Below are positions 1 through 15,000 of a stretch of DNA of 64,000 nucleotides, in pieces. Made by a program: the position numbers and the translations under genes. The stretch lies in assembly GCF_001542815.1 (NCBI RefSeq), contig NZ_CP006992.1, forward strand, positions 2,485,501 to 2,549,500. The letters are read 5' to 3'. The stretch's first letter is position 1. The number at the start of each line of letters is the position of its first letter. Source of the stretch: Methylobacterium sp. AMS5. Its GTDB lineage: Bacteria > Pseudomonadota > Alphaproteobacteria > Rhizobiales > Beijerinckiaceae. The notes beneath the pieces were generated by a model, which made no database searches, had not been told where the DNA came from, and saw only the letters and a program-made list of their open reading frames with translations.

Positions 1-1
1 G

Positions 2-3000
2 AGCCAGGCCGCCAGCGACGGCGGCCTGCCGACGAAACAGCCGCAGATCAAGTCCGACTACAAGCTGAGCGAAAGCCAGCCGGTGGCGATCACCCTCGGC
101 CAGCGCGTGGCCGTCGATTTCTCGACCCTGCTCGGCGAGCAGGCGATCAAGACCGTCAGCACCCTCGACGCGATCAAGTCGAACCTGCCGTCGACGACGA
201 AGCAGGCCCAGAGCGGCACGACGCCGGGCAAGGCTCCGACGCTGAAGGCGGTCAAGACGGGCGATGTCGTCCTCGTGAGCCCCGGCCATCCGGCCGGCAG
301 CGGCGAGGTCGGCTCCTATTACCGCTACATCAAGACGCCGACCGCACCGGCGACGTCGGATTCGATCGACCTGTCGAAAGAGAACTTCACCGGCCCGAGC
401 TGGGAACTGATCGGCGCGAAGGGTGATGTCTACGCCTATATGGGTGCGGATCGCACCGCCGCGAACAAGCTCGACCTCAAGACGGTCAAGTTCACGGATC
501 GAGACCTCTGGCGCCGGGTCAGCGAGACCGAGGCCGCGCCGGCCAAGACGACCGGATCCGGCGGCACCTCGGCCGGCGGCATCGTCGTGCGCAACGAGAT
601 CAAGGGCGGCGTCACCGCCGCGATCAGCAATTCCTCCGCCACGACGACGGTGAATGGCGGCGTCGTGGTCTCGGCCGAGCGCGGCGCGACGATCACGTCG
701 AAGGCCGATGCCACCGTCGAAGCGATCGCCACGATCCGTGAGCAGACCGGCGAGACGGCCGAAGGCACGGCCGGCAGCGGGACGGCGAGCACGGTTCCGG
801 GCCAGACCTCGGCCTTCGACAAGTCCAGCACGTCGAATTCGAGCGCGCTCGCGATCAACGCGGTGATCGCGACCAACACCATCCTGTCGGCCGCCGACGC
901 CTCCATCACCGACGCCGAGGTCGCGACTGCCGGCGACGATGGCGCGGTCACGGTCGAGGCGAAGACGACCGGCTCGATCGAGGCCGAAGTTCAGGCGCAG
1001 ATCACCGCGCTGTCGAGCGGCCCCTCCGGTACCGAAGACGCCGCCGCCGACCCCGCCGCCGGCGGCTCGACCGGTGGCACCACGACGCCGACGACGGGCA
1101 CCACCACGCCGACGACGGGGTCGGGGCAAACCACCGCGCCGACGACCACGGCACGGGCGGGCGGCATCCAGCTCGCCTTCAACGCGATCGGCTACGAGAG
1201 CAGCAATCTCGGCTTCGACACCCTCAACGCCCTGGTCGGGACCAATCTCGGAAACCCGGCGACGGCGCAGGCGAGCGCGCGCATTACCAACACCCGGGTC
1301 ACGGCCACGGGTGCGGTCAGCGCGACGGCCGAATCGTCCGGCACGATCGCCTCGACCCTGAGCAACGAGGTTACGGCCGCGGCCAAGGCCGCGAGCGTCA
1401 ACTCCCTGGCGGTCTCCGGTCTCGTTGCGATGAACCGCGTCAGCGGCGCCGCCGAGGCGGTGATCGATGCGCGGACCAAGACGGTCTCGGGCACGGATGT
1501 CACGGTCTCCGCCACCGATACGGTCGGCATCGAGGCCGAGACCGCCGTGGCGGCCTCGGCTTCGGCCGAGAAGACCGGCTCGGTTAGCGGCCTCGGCAAG
1601 AACGCCGAGGCGCTGCTCGGCGACTACACCTACACCACCGCGTCCGGCAGCCGGCAGGTGAAGTTCGGCGAGAAGATCCGCCTCAGCGATACCTGGGCCG
1701 GCAAGGGCGACAAGGGCGCCGTGTACCAGTACATGGGCGCGGACTTCACCGCCGCCGAGGATCTCGGCAACACGGCGCGGGACTTTGCCGACTTCGCGCT
1801 CTGGAAGAAGCTCGACGCCACCAATGTCGTGCCGGGTGCGACCGGCGGCTCGGCCGCTCCGACCGGAAAGATCACGGCGGCGAAATCCTCGGCCACCGCG
1901 CTGGGCGGCATCTTCGCCCGCAACGACGTGTCGGGTCAGGCCAAGGCCTCGATCGTCAACACCACCGTTCAGGCCAGCGGCGACGTCAGCGTCAGCGCGA
2001 AGTCGGAGGCGTCCATCAACGCCACCGACGAGAGCGAGGTCGAGGCCGAGGGCGGTTCGGCCGCCAACGGCGTGCTCGTGTCCAACAACGTGCAGAACGG
2101 CGCGCTCGCCTACATCAAGGACAGCACCGTCACGAGTGACGACGGAGGCGTGAGCGTCTCCGCCGAGAACACATCGACGATCGAGGCGAGTGCGGCCGGG
2201 TCTGTTGCCGGCGAAACGACGGCGGTCGGCTTCACGCTCGCCTTCAACACGGTCGGATTCCGGCAGCAGAACCCGCTCTTCAACGCCGTCGATACGATCG
2301 TCGGCGATCCGCTCATCGCCACCGCCACCAACGGCGAAAACCCGGCCGGCGCAAAGGCCTACATCACCGGCTCCACCGTCACGGCCAAGCGCGACGTCTC
2401 CGTCACCGCCGACAGCCAGGCCAAGATCACCGCCGAGGCCGGCAACAAGGCCGAGCAGGCGGATTCCGAGGAAACCGTCCACAAGGCGGAAACCGGCGCG
2501 CGCGGAATCTCCGCGGGTGCGGTGCTCGCCATGAACAAGGTCAGCGCCCGCGCCGAGGCGTTCATCGGCGCGGAAACCGTCGCCGCTCAGGCCCCGGCTC
2601 AGACCGCCGCCACCGTCGCCTCGACTGATGGCGCCGTGACCGTTTCGGCAAAGAATCAGGCCGGCATCGAATCGACCAGCACGATGATCGGTGCGTCGTC
2701 GGTCTCCGGCAGCGTCGCCGAACTAGCCAGGAAGGCGGTCGCCACTGCCCTCAACATCTACGATTACACCTCGAAATCCGGCACCAAGGCGCTGAAGGCC
2801 GGTGACCGCGTGCGGCTGGCTGCCGATTTCGCCACCCCGGCCGGATCGAGCTCGAACACCGACGCCAAGCGGACCGAAGAGCCCGCTCTGAAGGGCCGGG
2901 TGTTCATCTTCGTCGCTGCGTCCGACGCCTCGGTCAACCTCGCGACCGAGGATTACACCAACGCCGCCCGTTGGTTCGCGGTCGATGACGGGGCCATCGT

Positions 3001-6000
3001 GTCCACCAAGCCGACGGCGGCCGGCACGACGCCCGGCACCACGGCCGGCGACACGCTGGACAAAGACACGACGACCATCAAGACCGCGGAAGGCACCACG
3101 ACGATCACGCGCCAGAAGGCGCGCTACACGTCGAACGGCGGCTTCCAGTACATGATGGCCGGCCAGGGCGTACTGCTCTCGAAGACCGATACGCTCTCGA
3201 AGGGCGAGCCGGGCACGATCTACATCTGGCGCGGGGCGGACAACACGAAGGTCACGCTCCACGGCGAGGATTACACCAGCGCGAACTGGCTTCCCGCGGC
3301 GGCCAAGACGGTCATGCCGAAGCTCGATACGGTGGCCAACCCGCCGGCTGCCCCTGCGCCCGCCGCGGGCTCGACGGATCCGACCCCGACCGCCCGCACG
3401 CCCGGTTCGTCGTCCAAGGCCTTCGGCGGCCTGATCGTGTTCAACGAGGTGACCGGCGGCGCGGGCGCTCGCATCACCGATGCCACGGTGACGTCCGCTC
3501 TCGACCTGACGGTCCACGCCGCGGATGCCGCCGACATCTCGGCCACCCTCCTCAGCACCGTGACGTCGTCCGGCGGCACCTCCTTCCAGTCGAAGACCGG
3601 CGCGGCCGGCACCAGCGGCGGCACCGGTGGCGGCACGCTCATCGCGGCCAACGGCATCGCGGCGACCAACGTCGTGCGCGGCGGCGCCGATGCCAGCGTC
3701 CTGCGTTCGACGGTGGAATCCACGACCGGCAATCTCGAAGTCAGCGCCGAGAACGAATCCGGCGTCGATGCGCGTATCCGGGCTTCATCGACCACGTCGG
3801 GCGGCGAGGGCGTTTCCGGCGCGGTGACGCTCGCCTTCAACTCGGTGGGTTACGAGACCCAGAACCTGCTCTTCAACACCATCGACACGCTGATCGGGCA
3901 GTCGGCCATCTCGAAGGCCTTCGGCGGCGAGGTCGGCGCGGGTGCCAAGGCGACGATCGTCCAATCCTCGGCGAAGGCCGGCGGCGACCTCATCGTCACG
4001 GCGACCTCGGCGGCCAAGATCAACGCGACCGTCAGCAATGCCGCGACCTCCTCGGCCGATGTCGCGATGGTCTCGGGTGGCGCCGGCACCGGCTTCGGTG
4101 TCGTTCTCGCGTCGAACAAGGTGAGCGGCAGCGCCGTCGCCCTCATCGACAACACTGGCGTGACCCGGGACATCACGGCCGGCGGCGCCCTGGCCGTCAC
4201 GGCAACGGATGCGGCCGGCATCACCTCGAACGTCCAGATCGTGACGAGCTCGACCGTCACGAAGAGCGACGGCGGCGCCGTCACCAATCAGTCGAAGCTC
4301 AACAAGTACCTCCCGTCGGACTTCTCGACCAACCCGAACGAAGTTCAGTCGGCTACGATTCAATCGAACATCATCAAGAACCGCGCCGATTGGGCGCCGG
4401 CCGAATTGCTGGCCTTCGAGGAGAAGGTCACCGCGCAGATCACCCGCGTGAAGGGACTGATCGAGGAGCTTCAGGCCGGTCCCGCGACGCTGCTCAAGCA
4501 GGTCGAGACGAAGCTGCTCGAACTCAGGGCGGGCAAGGTCACGACCGAGTATCTGCTCAAGATCAACCAGACCCTCGTCGACGCTCTCAACGGAATCGAT
4601 CTCTCCAAGATCCCGAGCACCGATCAGACCGGTCTCGCGACGCGAATCGGGGAGGCGGCCGACGCGCTGTCGGGGCACCTGACGTCGGCCTCGATCAATA
4701 CGGCCGGTGCCGACGAGGCGCGGCTCGAGGCGCTGAAGGTCGCCGCCGAGGCGGCGCGCCTCGGCTATCTCGACGAGGCCGTCCTGCGCAACAGTTCCGA
4801 TCCGGCCGAAAAGAGCGTCGGTCAGTTGATCCGCCTGCAGGTCGCCGTCGACCGCGCGGTCATTGAGACCGCCGGCAAGATCCTGGAGCTGAAGGATGGG
4901 CTCAACAACTTCCTGAAGCCGTTCGGCCTCAGCACCGACAGCATCGGCGCCGTCGACCTCTCGGCCTACGGCCAGCTTCCGAAGACCGCGAACGCGCAGG
5001 ACGTCACCTTCGGCACGCGGGTGCGGATCGCGGACGGCTATGCCAAGCCGACCTACAAGGCCGGACAGGGCGAGATCACGGTCAAGACCGGCGAAACGAT
5101 CGAAGATCTCTCGGGCAAGATCTATAAGTATGTCGGTGCCGACATCCTGGTCGAGATCAACGCGCTCGATCCGGATTTCACGGACGGGGCGAAGTGGAAG
5201 CTGATCGCCGACAAGTCCAGCGCCTACAAGGCTGGCGACATCTTCATCTACATGGGCGGCAACGCGACAATCGATCTCGCAGCCACCGACTACACCAATA
5301 AGCTCCTCTGGAAGCGGGCCCTCGAGTCCAACTTCATCCCGGACGGCCTGAAGCTGCCGACCACCGGTTCCGGAACGGGGACGGGCACCACGACGCCGGC
5401 CCCGGCCACGTCTTCGACCGAGACGGTGGCACCCACGGGCGACCCGTCGGCCAACAACGCCGCCAAGACCGGCACGGTCGCGGCGCAGCCATCCGCCTCG
5501 CTGGCGATCGGCGGGCTGGTCGTGCTCAACAGCGTCCATGCGGACGCCGTCGCGCGCATCACCGGCGTCATCGCCACGGCGGGCGGCACGGTCACGGTGC
5601 AGGCGAACGAGACCGCCACGATCAAGGCGACCGCCGACAGCGCCGCCAACGTCAAGTCCGCCGCCTCCTACAAGCCGACGACCGACGTCAGCACCCCGGC
5701 CCCGTCCACGCCGAGCGATCCGTCCACGGACCGGACCCTCGGCACGAAGAGCCAGCCGACGAGCCTCGCGCTCGGCGGCATCATCGCCACCAACGCCGTC
5801 CTCGGCACGGCGCGGGCCGAGATCGTCGACAGCGCCGTCACCGGCGGCGGGATCAAGGTCGATGCGGCCAACACCGCCACCATCGACGCCACGGCCAAGA
5901 CCGCGACCTCCAGCGACCAGGGCGCGGTGTCGATCACGCTCGCCTTCAACACCATCGGCTGGAAGGAGCAGAACATCCTGTTCCGCGCCGCCGACACGAT

Positions 6001-9000
6001 CACGGGTCAGCCGCTGATCGCCGCCGGCAGCGGGAACGACGCCGACCCGTCGGGGGCGCGCGCGCAGATCCTGCGCAGCAATGTCACGACGACGGATGCC
6101 AAGGATGCGCTCGCCGTGACCGCGCGTTCGGACGCGTCGATCAACGCCCAGCTCACCAACAAGGCCAGCGCCTCGCAGGCGGTGCTCAAGGATGCGAGCG
6201 CCTACGCGATCGGCTTCGCGCTCTCCGGCAACCTCGTGAATTCCGAGGCGGTGGCGCGGATCGACAGCAGCAACCCGGCCGGCACCGCCATCGACCCGAC
6301 GAAGACGCTCGACGCCGCCGGCGCGGTGACGATCTCGGCGACCAGCAACGGCAGCATCACCTCGCTGAACAACCTCTCGGCGATCGCCAGCCTGACCAAG
6401 CCGAGCGTGCTGGAGGACTTCGCCAATAAGATCCTCGGCAATTATACCTACACCACTGAGTCGGGCTCGAAGACCGTCACGTTCGGCGACATCGTGTTCG
6501 CGAAGGTCGGTGGTGTCGAGAAGCTCTACGTCTATTTCGGCGATACCAAGCTCGTCTCCGACCTGAAGACGGAGGCCTACACGGAGGCCAATGGCTGGCG
6601 GGAGAACAATCTCCGCGAATTCGTGAAGTTCCTGCCCCCGGGTGTGCTCAACCTCGGCGACAGCAAGGATGTCGCCGGCTCGGCGACGCCGCCGGCCGGC
6701 AACACGAGCACCACCAGCGGGCAGACCCCGTCGAAGCCCTACGCCGTCGCCGTCAGCGGCATCCTCGTGACCAACGACGTGCGCAGCACCGCCACGGCGA
6801 CGCTCACCGGCATGACCGTCGCCAAGGCCGGCGACATCAGCGTCCAGGCGGAGCAGAGCGGGACGATCACCGCGACGGTGAACAGCAAGGTCGAGTCGAA
6901 GCTGAAGCCGGGCACCAAGGCCGGCGACAAGCAGTCCATCGCGGCCCAGGCGGTGATCGCCTCGAACGTCGTGATGGGCGCGAGCACCGCCACGATCGAC
7001 CGCAGCCCGCTCGGCGACGCGAACGCGACCGTCGGCAATGTCGCGGTGGGCGCCCGCAACACCGGCGCGATCACCGCCACGATCGACAGCACGGTCGATT
7101 CGAGCGAGACCGCCGTCGGCATCACCGCCGCCTTCAACAAGATCGGCAGCCCGAGCACCAACGCGGTGTTCGACCTCGCCGAGTTGCTGGCCGGGATCGA
7201 TCTCGACAGCCAGATGACCAAGGGCGGCCAGTTCGCCGCGACCGCCTCGATCTCGGGCCAGCCGATCAACGCCACCGGCAAGGTTTCGGTGGAGGCGCGA
7301 TCCGAGGCCAAGATCAAGGCCACCATCGAGAACGCCGTCACCTCGATCGGCTCGGCCGCGACCACCGTCGGCGCCGTCGCCGGCCTGAACTTCGTGCGTG
7401 TCGGCACCTCGGCCACCATTGCCGACGTGACAAGCCTCAAGGCGGCGGGCGGCGTGGCCGTCAACGCCCGGAGTGCGTCCACCATCGAGGCCGTGGTCAA
7501 GGCCCCCGTCACGGCGGTGGTCTACAACATGCCCGACACGAGCGGCACCTCGGGCGGCACCAACACCTCCGGTAACACCGGCAATACGGGCAACACCGGC
7601 GGGACCGGCACCCCGACGACCACGCGCTCGATCTCCGTCGCCGCCAGCTTCGCCCGCAACACCATCCTCGACGTCGTGCTCGAAGCCGGCCTCGACCGGA
7701 TCGGCGACCTCACGGCGAGCGCGGGCGACGTCAGCGTCACCGCTGCCAACACCGCCACCATCACCGCGAAGGTCGCGGCCACCGCCATCGCCGTGCTGCT
7801 GAGCACCGAGGACGGCAAGAATCTCGGCGTCTCCGGCAGCGGCGCCTTTGGCGTCAACACGATCCTCGGCGGCGTCGAGGCGCGGATCGCCGACAGCCGG
7901 ATCACCGCGTCCGGAAGCCAGGCTCCGAGCGTCACTGACGGAACCGGCGGCCAGGGCAACATCACCGTCTCCGCCAAGAGCGCTGCCACCATCACGGCCT
8001 CGGTCGAGGCCGCCGCGGCGGCCGTCATCGTCGGCAAGGGCGCAGCCCAGGCGGTGGCGATCGGCGTCTCGCTCGCCTTCAACATGATCGGCTACAACCT
8101 CAGCCTGATCCCGGTCGATGGCACCAGCAGCCTCGCGGCCGACAAGGCGCGCTCCCTCGACGTCAAGGCGAACGTCACCAAGTCGCGGCTGAGCGCCGGG
8201 CGTCGGGTGTCGGTCGAGGCCGAGTCGGGCGGCCGGATCGAGGCCCGGACGCTGGCCACCGCCATGGCGGTCGGCGTTTCGACGGGTGGCAGCTCCGGCG
8301 GCTCCAGCACCGACGGCAACGTCGCGCTGTCCGGCGGCGGCCTATTCGTGCGCAACAAGGTCGTGACCTCGGCCTCCGCCGTCATCGACGGCACCGGCAG
8401 CAGCGACGACGCGGTCACCTCCGGCACGGGCGGGATCAACGTCTCGGCCAAGGACACCGCCGTCATCCGGGCGACCTCCGTCGCCCTCGGCCTCTCGGCC
8501 AATCTGAGCGCGGATGCGAGCAACACCGCCTCGAAGTCGACCCTCGCCATCGCCCTGTCGCTCGCCGACAATTCGATCACCAGCGAGGTGGCCGCGCGGA
8601 TCACGCAGGTCGCCAATCTCGCGACCCTCGGCGACGTCACCGTGGCCGCGAACCGCAGCGCCGACATCTTCGCGCAGACCTACGCCGCCGCCGTCGGCGC
8701 GCAGATCTCCTCGAAGGGCGACGGCGCCTCGGTGAGCGGCGGCGGCGCGCTCTCGATCAACACGGTCAAGGGATCGACGATCGCCGAGATCACCGATTCC
8801 AAGGTCGGGGACAGCGCCAATGGCGGCGCCAAGGTCGGCAGCCTCTCCGTCTCGGCCACGGACAGCGCCAAAATCGCCGCGCTCACCGGCGCGGCCGCGA
8901 TCACCCTCGCCGGTACGGCCGAGGGCAAGGCCACGGGCGTCGCCTTTGGTGTCTCCGCCGCACAGAACGTCATCGGCGGTTCGGGCACGGCGGTTCGGGC

Positions 9001-12000
9001 GACGGTGGCCGGCACGCCGGTGCGTTCCACCGGCGCCGTCGGCCTGCGCGCCGAGTCCAAGGCCGATATCGATGCGACGACCGTGACGGTCTCGGTCGGC
9101 GTCTCGGGCAGCGGGACCGGTGACGCGCGTACGGCGAGCCTCGGCGGCTCGGGCGCGCGCAACGCCGTCAACGTCGCCACCACGGCGGAGCTTTACGCGG
9201 CGGATGGCGCGTCGGTCGCGATCGAGGCCGGTAGCCTCGCTTTGACCGCCAAGAACACTTCGACCATTTCGTCGGATGTCGGCGCGGCCTCGGTGGCCGG
9301 CTCGTTCGGCCAGGGCAAGTCGGTTGCGGTCGCACTCGCGGCCAGCGTCGCGATCAACGAGATCGGCGGCAACGTCACGGCGACCGTGAAGAACGCCGAT
9401 GTCACCACCCTCACCGGCGGCGTGACCATCGACGCGTCGCGGCAGGGCACCATCGAGACGCGCGCCGCAGCGGCCAGCGTTGCGGTGAGCGCAAGCGCCG
9501 ACAAGAGCATCGCCGTCTCCGGTGCCGGCGTCGCCGCGGTCAACAAGATCAACAGCAGCACCACGGCGACGGGCCAGAACGCGTCGATCGACGCGAAGGG
9601 CGATGTCACCGTCTCGGCGAGCAGCAGCGCCACGATCAAGTCCCTGGTCGTCGGCGCCGCGGCATCCATCGGCGGCGGGGCCGGCGATGGCGGCGCGGGC
9701 GCGCTCGGCGTCTCCATCGCCTATAACGAGATCGGTGCCTGGACCGCCTATGACGAGACGGCCCACACGCTGAGCGAGGCGCCGTCGCTCGGAAGCCGCG
9801 CCAACGTCTCGGCCACGCTGGTGGGCAGCCCTGTTACGACGACGGGAGCGCTCTCCGTCGCGGCGAGCGCCAACAACACCATCACGACCGACATCGTCGC
9901 GATCGCGGCCGGCGTCACCGTCGCCGGCGGCAAGGCCGGCGCGGTCAGCGTCGGCGGCACCTTCGCGATGAGCAATATCGGTCTCGCGGTCGCGGCTTCG
10001 ATCGATGGCGACAAGACCGGCGCGACGCCCGGATTCCAGGCCGCGAGCGCCACCGTTTCGGCCCAGGACATCTCGACCATCACGACGCGGGCGCTCTCGG
10101 CGAGCCTCTCGCTCGCCGCCGCGTCCGGCAACGCCGTCTCGATCGCCGTCGGCGGCAGCATCGCCCTCAACACCATCGCCAACGATGTCTCGGCGACGGT
10201 GAGGAACGTCGATCGCGGTCTGCAGACCGTCGGCGCGATCCTCATCTCCGCGAAATCGGCGGGCACCATCACGGCGAACGCCGCCTCGGCCGCGATCGCC
10301 GTGGCCGCATCCGGTTCGAACGCCGTTCCCGTCAGCGCGGCGGTGACCTATGCGCGCAACGTCATCACCACCAGCACCCGTGCGCAGGCGAGCGAGAGCA
10401 AGCTGGCCACGACCGGCGCGAGCGGTAACATCAGCGTCAAGGCCGAGGCCTCGGCCGCGATCAACGCCGCGATCCTGGCGGCTTCGCTGGCCGCCGGCGT
10501 CGGTGGCAGCAATGCCGCGGGCGTCGGGCTCGGCGCCGCCATCGCCGAAAACCGCATCGGCGTCTGGTCCTCCTCGGGCACCGATGCCACCACCAGCTAT
10601 GCCCTGGCCACGAACGGCGGCACCGTCGTCGAGGCGTCCCTGACCCGCGTCGGCGTCGATGCGAAGGGCGCCCTGGCGGTCGAGGCGACGTCGAAGAACG
10701 TCATCAAGGCGAACATCGCGGCGATCTCGGCCGGCCTCGCGGGCGGCGGCTCCAACGCCGTCGGCGTCAGCGGCGGCGCCACGGCCGTCATCAACGCCAT
10801 CGGTGTCACCACGCAGGCCTTCATCGAGGGCAACGGCGTGGGCGGCAGCGCGATCGCGAGCAACGCGATCAAGGCCGGCGCCGTCACCGTGAAGGCGGCC
10901 GATACCTCGAGCATCACCGCCAACGCGCTCACCGCCGCGGTCAGCGCCGCCTTCGGCGGCTCGAACGGCGTCGCGGTCTCGATCGGCTTCGCACTTGCGC
11001 TCAACACCATCAACGCGGCCACCCGGGCCAGCGTGAACAATGTCGGCGACGGGATCGACGCCGGCACCGGTGCGGTCCTGGTCGATGCCCTCAGCAACGC
11101 GACCATCACGGGGACGACGACGGCGGCCGCCGTCAGCATCGGCGGCGGCGGCTCGGGCGGAATCGCCATCGCCGGTGGCGGTGCGCTCGCCTTCAACACC
11201 ATCCGCCCCGTCACCCGGGCCGTGATGGCCGCCAGCACGATCACGCAGAGCGGCAGCATCACCGTGACCGCCGCGGCCACGTCGAAGATCTCGGCTCTCG
11301 TCGCGGCCGCCTCCCTCGCCGTCGGTGTCGGCGGTTCGGCCGGCGTCGGCGTGGCGATCGGTGTGTCCGTCGCAGCCAACCAGATCGGCGACTGGACGTC
11401 GTCCGGCGAGGGGCGCAACCGCGTCGATACCGCGGCCGCGACCCAGGGCTCCGTCGTCGAGGCGCTTCTCACGGGCAGCAGCGTCAAGACGAGCGGCGCG
11501 CTGACGGTCGGGGCCAGCTCGGCTCAGGCGATCGCGGCCCAGGTGGCCGCTGCGGCGGCCTCCATCGGCGGCGGCGGTTCGGCCGGCGTCGGCGTCTCGG
11601 CGGCCGGCGTCTCGGTCACGAACGCCATCGCGGTGGCAACCCGCGCCGTCATCGACGGCGACGGTGCGACCGGTATCGAGGCCGGCAGCGTCTCGGTCCG
11701 CGCCTCCGACATCTCCACGATCGACGCCTTCGCCGGGTCCGCCTCGCTCGCGGGCTCGGGCGGTGGCGCGGCCGGCGTCTCCGTGGCGGTCGGCTTCACG
11801 CTGGCGCTCAACAGCATCGCCGGCAACGTCGAAGCGGCGATCAAGAACGCCGACACCCTCCTGCGCACGACCGGACCGCTCGGCGTCTCGGTCAGCGCCT
11901 CGCGCGCCGGCCGCATCAACTCGGCGGCCGCGGCGGCGGCGATCAGCATCGCGGGCGGCGGCTCGGCCGGCGTCGGCGTGTCCGGCGGCGGTGCCTTCGC

Positions 12001-15000
12001 CTCGAACCGGATCCTCGGCTCGGTCAGCGCGATGGTGGATGCGAGCCGCATCACCGCGACCGGCAGTGGCGGCCTCACGGTGACGGCGGCCGGTTCGTCC
12101 GAAATCACGGCGATCATCTCGGCATTGGCCGCGTCCGGCGGCGGCGGCGGTGCAGCCGGCGTCGGCGTCGCGTTGGGCGTCAGCGGTGCCGAGAACCGCA
12201 TCGGCGAATGGTCCAGCACGGGCCAGAATGCCGAGCGCGTGGACACGCTCGGCAGCGGCGGTGCCACGGCCGTCCAGGCCTCGGTCAGGAACTCTCCCCT
12301 CGACATCGCCGCGGCCGTGACGGTTCAGGCGACGGCGAGCCAGAAGATCACAGCGACCGTCGTGGCGGCATCCGCCGCGATCCAGGGCGGCGGCGCGGCC
12401 GGTGTCGCGGGCGCTGCAGCCGGTTCGGTGGCTGCCAACGCCATCGGGGTCGAAACCTCGGCCACGATCGACGGTGACGGCGCCGGCACGGACGGCATCA
12501 AGGCGGGCAGCGTGACCGTCTCGGCCGCCAACACGGCCCAGATCACCGCCGTCACGGGCGCCGCGTCGCTCTCCGGGGCGGGCGGCGGCGCAGCCGGCGT
12601 CGGCGTGGCGATCGGCTTTGCGCTCGCCATCAACAGCATCGCGGGCGGCATCCAGGCGTCGATCTCGAACGTCGATGCCGGCCTGACCACCCGCAGCGGC
12701 GGCGTTTCGGTCGGCGCGCGTAACGATGCGCGCATCCGGGCCAGCTCCGCGGCGGCAGCCGTCTCGATCGGCGGCGGCGGTGCCGCGGGCGTTTCGGTGA
12801 GCGGCGGCGGCGCCGGGGCGTCGAACGTCATCACGGTGCGCACGAACGCCTTCGTCGCCAACAGTGCGCTGATCGTGCGCGGCGGCAAGTCCACGGTGTC
12901 GGCCGGCTCGAACGCCGACATCCAGGCCCTGATCGTCGCGGCGGCTGCGGCCGCCGGCGGCGGTGGCGCGGCGGGCGTCGGTGTCTCGGTCGGCGTCGGT
13001 GCGGCGGCCAACACCATCGGTGCCGGCAACCAGATCCAGGCCTATCTCAGCAATGCGAGCGTCGATTCCGACAACGCGCTCGACGTGACGGCGGTCTCGA
13101 ACCAGACGATCCGGGCGGAAGTCGGGGCGGTCTCGGCCTCGATCCAGGGCGGCGGCGCAGCGGCCGTCAGCGTGGCGGGCTCCGGCACCGGCGCCTCCAA
13201 CACCATCGCCGTCGCGACGCGCGCCTATATCGACGGCGACGGCGCGACCGGCATCACGGCGACGCAGATCGCCGTGTCCGCCAAGGACACCTCCGCGATC
13301 ACGGCCTCCGTCAGTTCGGCGGGCATTGCGGGCGGCGGCGCCGGAGCGGCCAGCGTCGGCGTTACGGTCTCGGTCTCGATGGCGACCAACCGCATCGGCA
13401 ACACGGTCGAGGCGCTCATCCGCAACGCCGATAGCGGCGTCACCACGACTTCCGGCGACATCGCGGTCGAGGCCGAGAGCAGCGGCTCGATCCAGGCGAT
13501 CGCCACGGCGGCCTCCGTCAGCGTCGGCGGTGCCGGCGGCGTCAGCGTGCAGGTGGCCGGCGGCGGCGCGGGCGCCCTCAACGTCATCACCACGAGCACC
13601 CGCGCGGCGATCGAGCGGGCGGCCGGGCAATCGTCCCTCAACCGCGTCACGAGCGCTGCGGGCCTACGGGTCGGCGCCAAGAGCAGCCAGGACATCGACG
13701 CCAAGGTGGTCGCGCTCTCCGCGGCCGGCGGCGGCGCGGGTCTCGCCAGCGTTCCGGTGGCGATCGGCCTTTCGGGCGCCCAGAACATCATCGGAAGCTG
13801 GAAGACCACCGACGCGAACGGCAACCGGCTCGATCAGCCGACGCTCGACACCGATGGCGGCGCCAGGGTCGAGGCTCTGATCGCCGACACGGTCGCTGCG
13901 GTGCAGGGATCGCTCGCGGTCACCGCGACCTCTTCGAGCACCATCGACGCGACCGTCGCGGCGGCCTCGGCCGTCGCCACGGGCGGAACCGTCGCGGTCG
14001 GCGTCGCCGGCTCGGGCAGCTACTCGGGCAACGCGATCAGCTTTGCCACCAACGCGGCGATCACCGGCGCTTCGACGAGCGTCACGGCCGGCGACGTCAC
14101 CGTCCGCGCCAAGGATCAGGCCACGATCAACGTCGATGTCGGCGCAGCCGCCATCGCGGCCGCGGGCGGCGCCGTCGGCGTGGCGCCGGCGATCGGCGTC
14201 GCCGTGGCCCTGAACGTGATCAACAATGCCGTGACCGCAATCGTCGATGGGGCCACCGTCACGACGCGCACAGGCGGAATCCGCGTCGAAGCCACGGTTC
14301 CGTCCGACAATGGCGGGTCCAGCATCAACGCGCGCGTCGCTGCGGCCGCCGTGGCGCTCTCGGGCGGCGGCGTCGCCGTCTCGGTGGCTGGCGGCGGTGC
14401 CATCGCCACCAACATGATCGGCGGCTCGACCCGCGCGCGGGTCAGCAACGCCCGCCTGAATGCCGCCGGTGACGTGGCGGTCGCCGCCGCGAACAACAGC
14501 CGGATCGTGGCGGAGGTCGCCGCACTCGCGGCCGGCGTCAGCATCGGCGGTGTCGCGGTCGGGGCCAGCATCGGCACCGGCGTGGCCACCAACCTGATCG
14601 GCAGCGAGATCACGCAGCGGGTCAACGGCCAGAACAAGACGACGAAGTCGGCCGCACTCCTCATCGAGGCTCTATCGCAGAACACGACGATCGAGGCGGG
14701 CGGCAACCTGTCCGTCACCGCCAATTCCGGCCAGACGATCCGGGCGACGGTCGCGGCCGGCTCCGTGGCGATCTCCGGCGGTGCCGTCGCCGTCAGCGCC
14801 GCGGGCGCCGGCGCGGGCACCCATAACCGGATCGGCGCGATCGTGAGCGCGGCGATCGACGGCGATGGAGCCGGCGACAAGATCACCGCCGGCACCGTGA
14901 CCGTCTCGGCGCGCGACACGTCCAGCCTCAGCGTCGACACCGGCGCGGCCTCGGTGGCCGCCTCGTTCGGCGTCTTCGGCAGCGGCTCGTTCGCCCTCGC

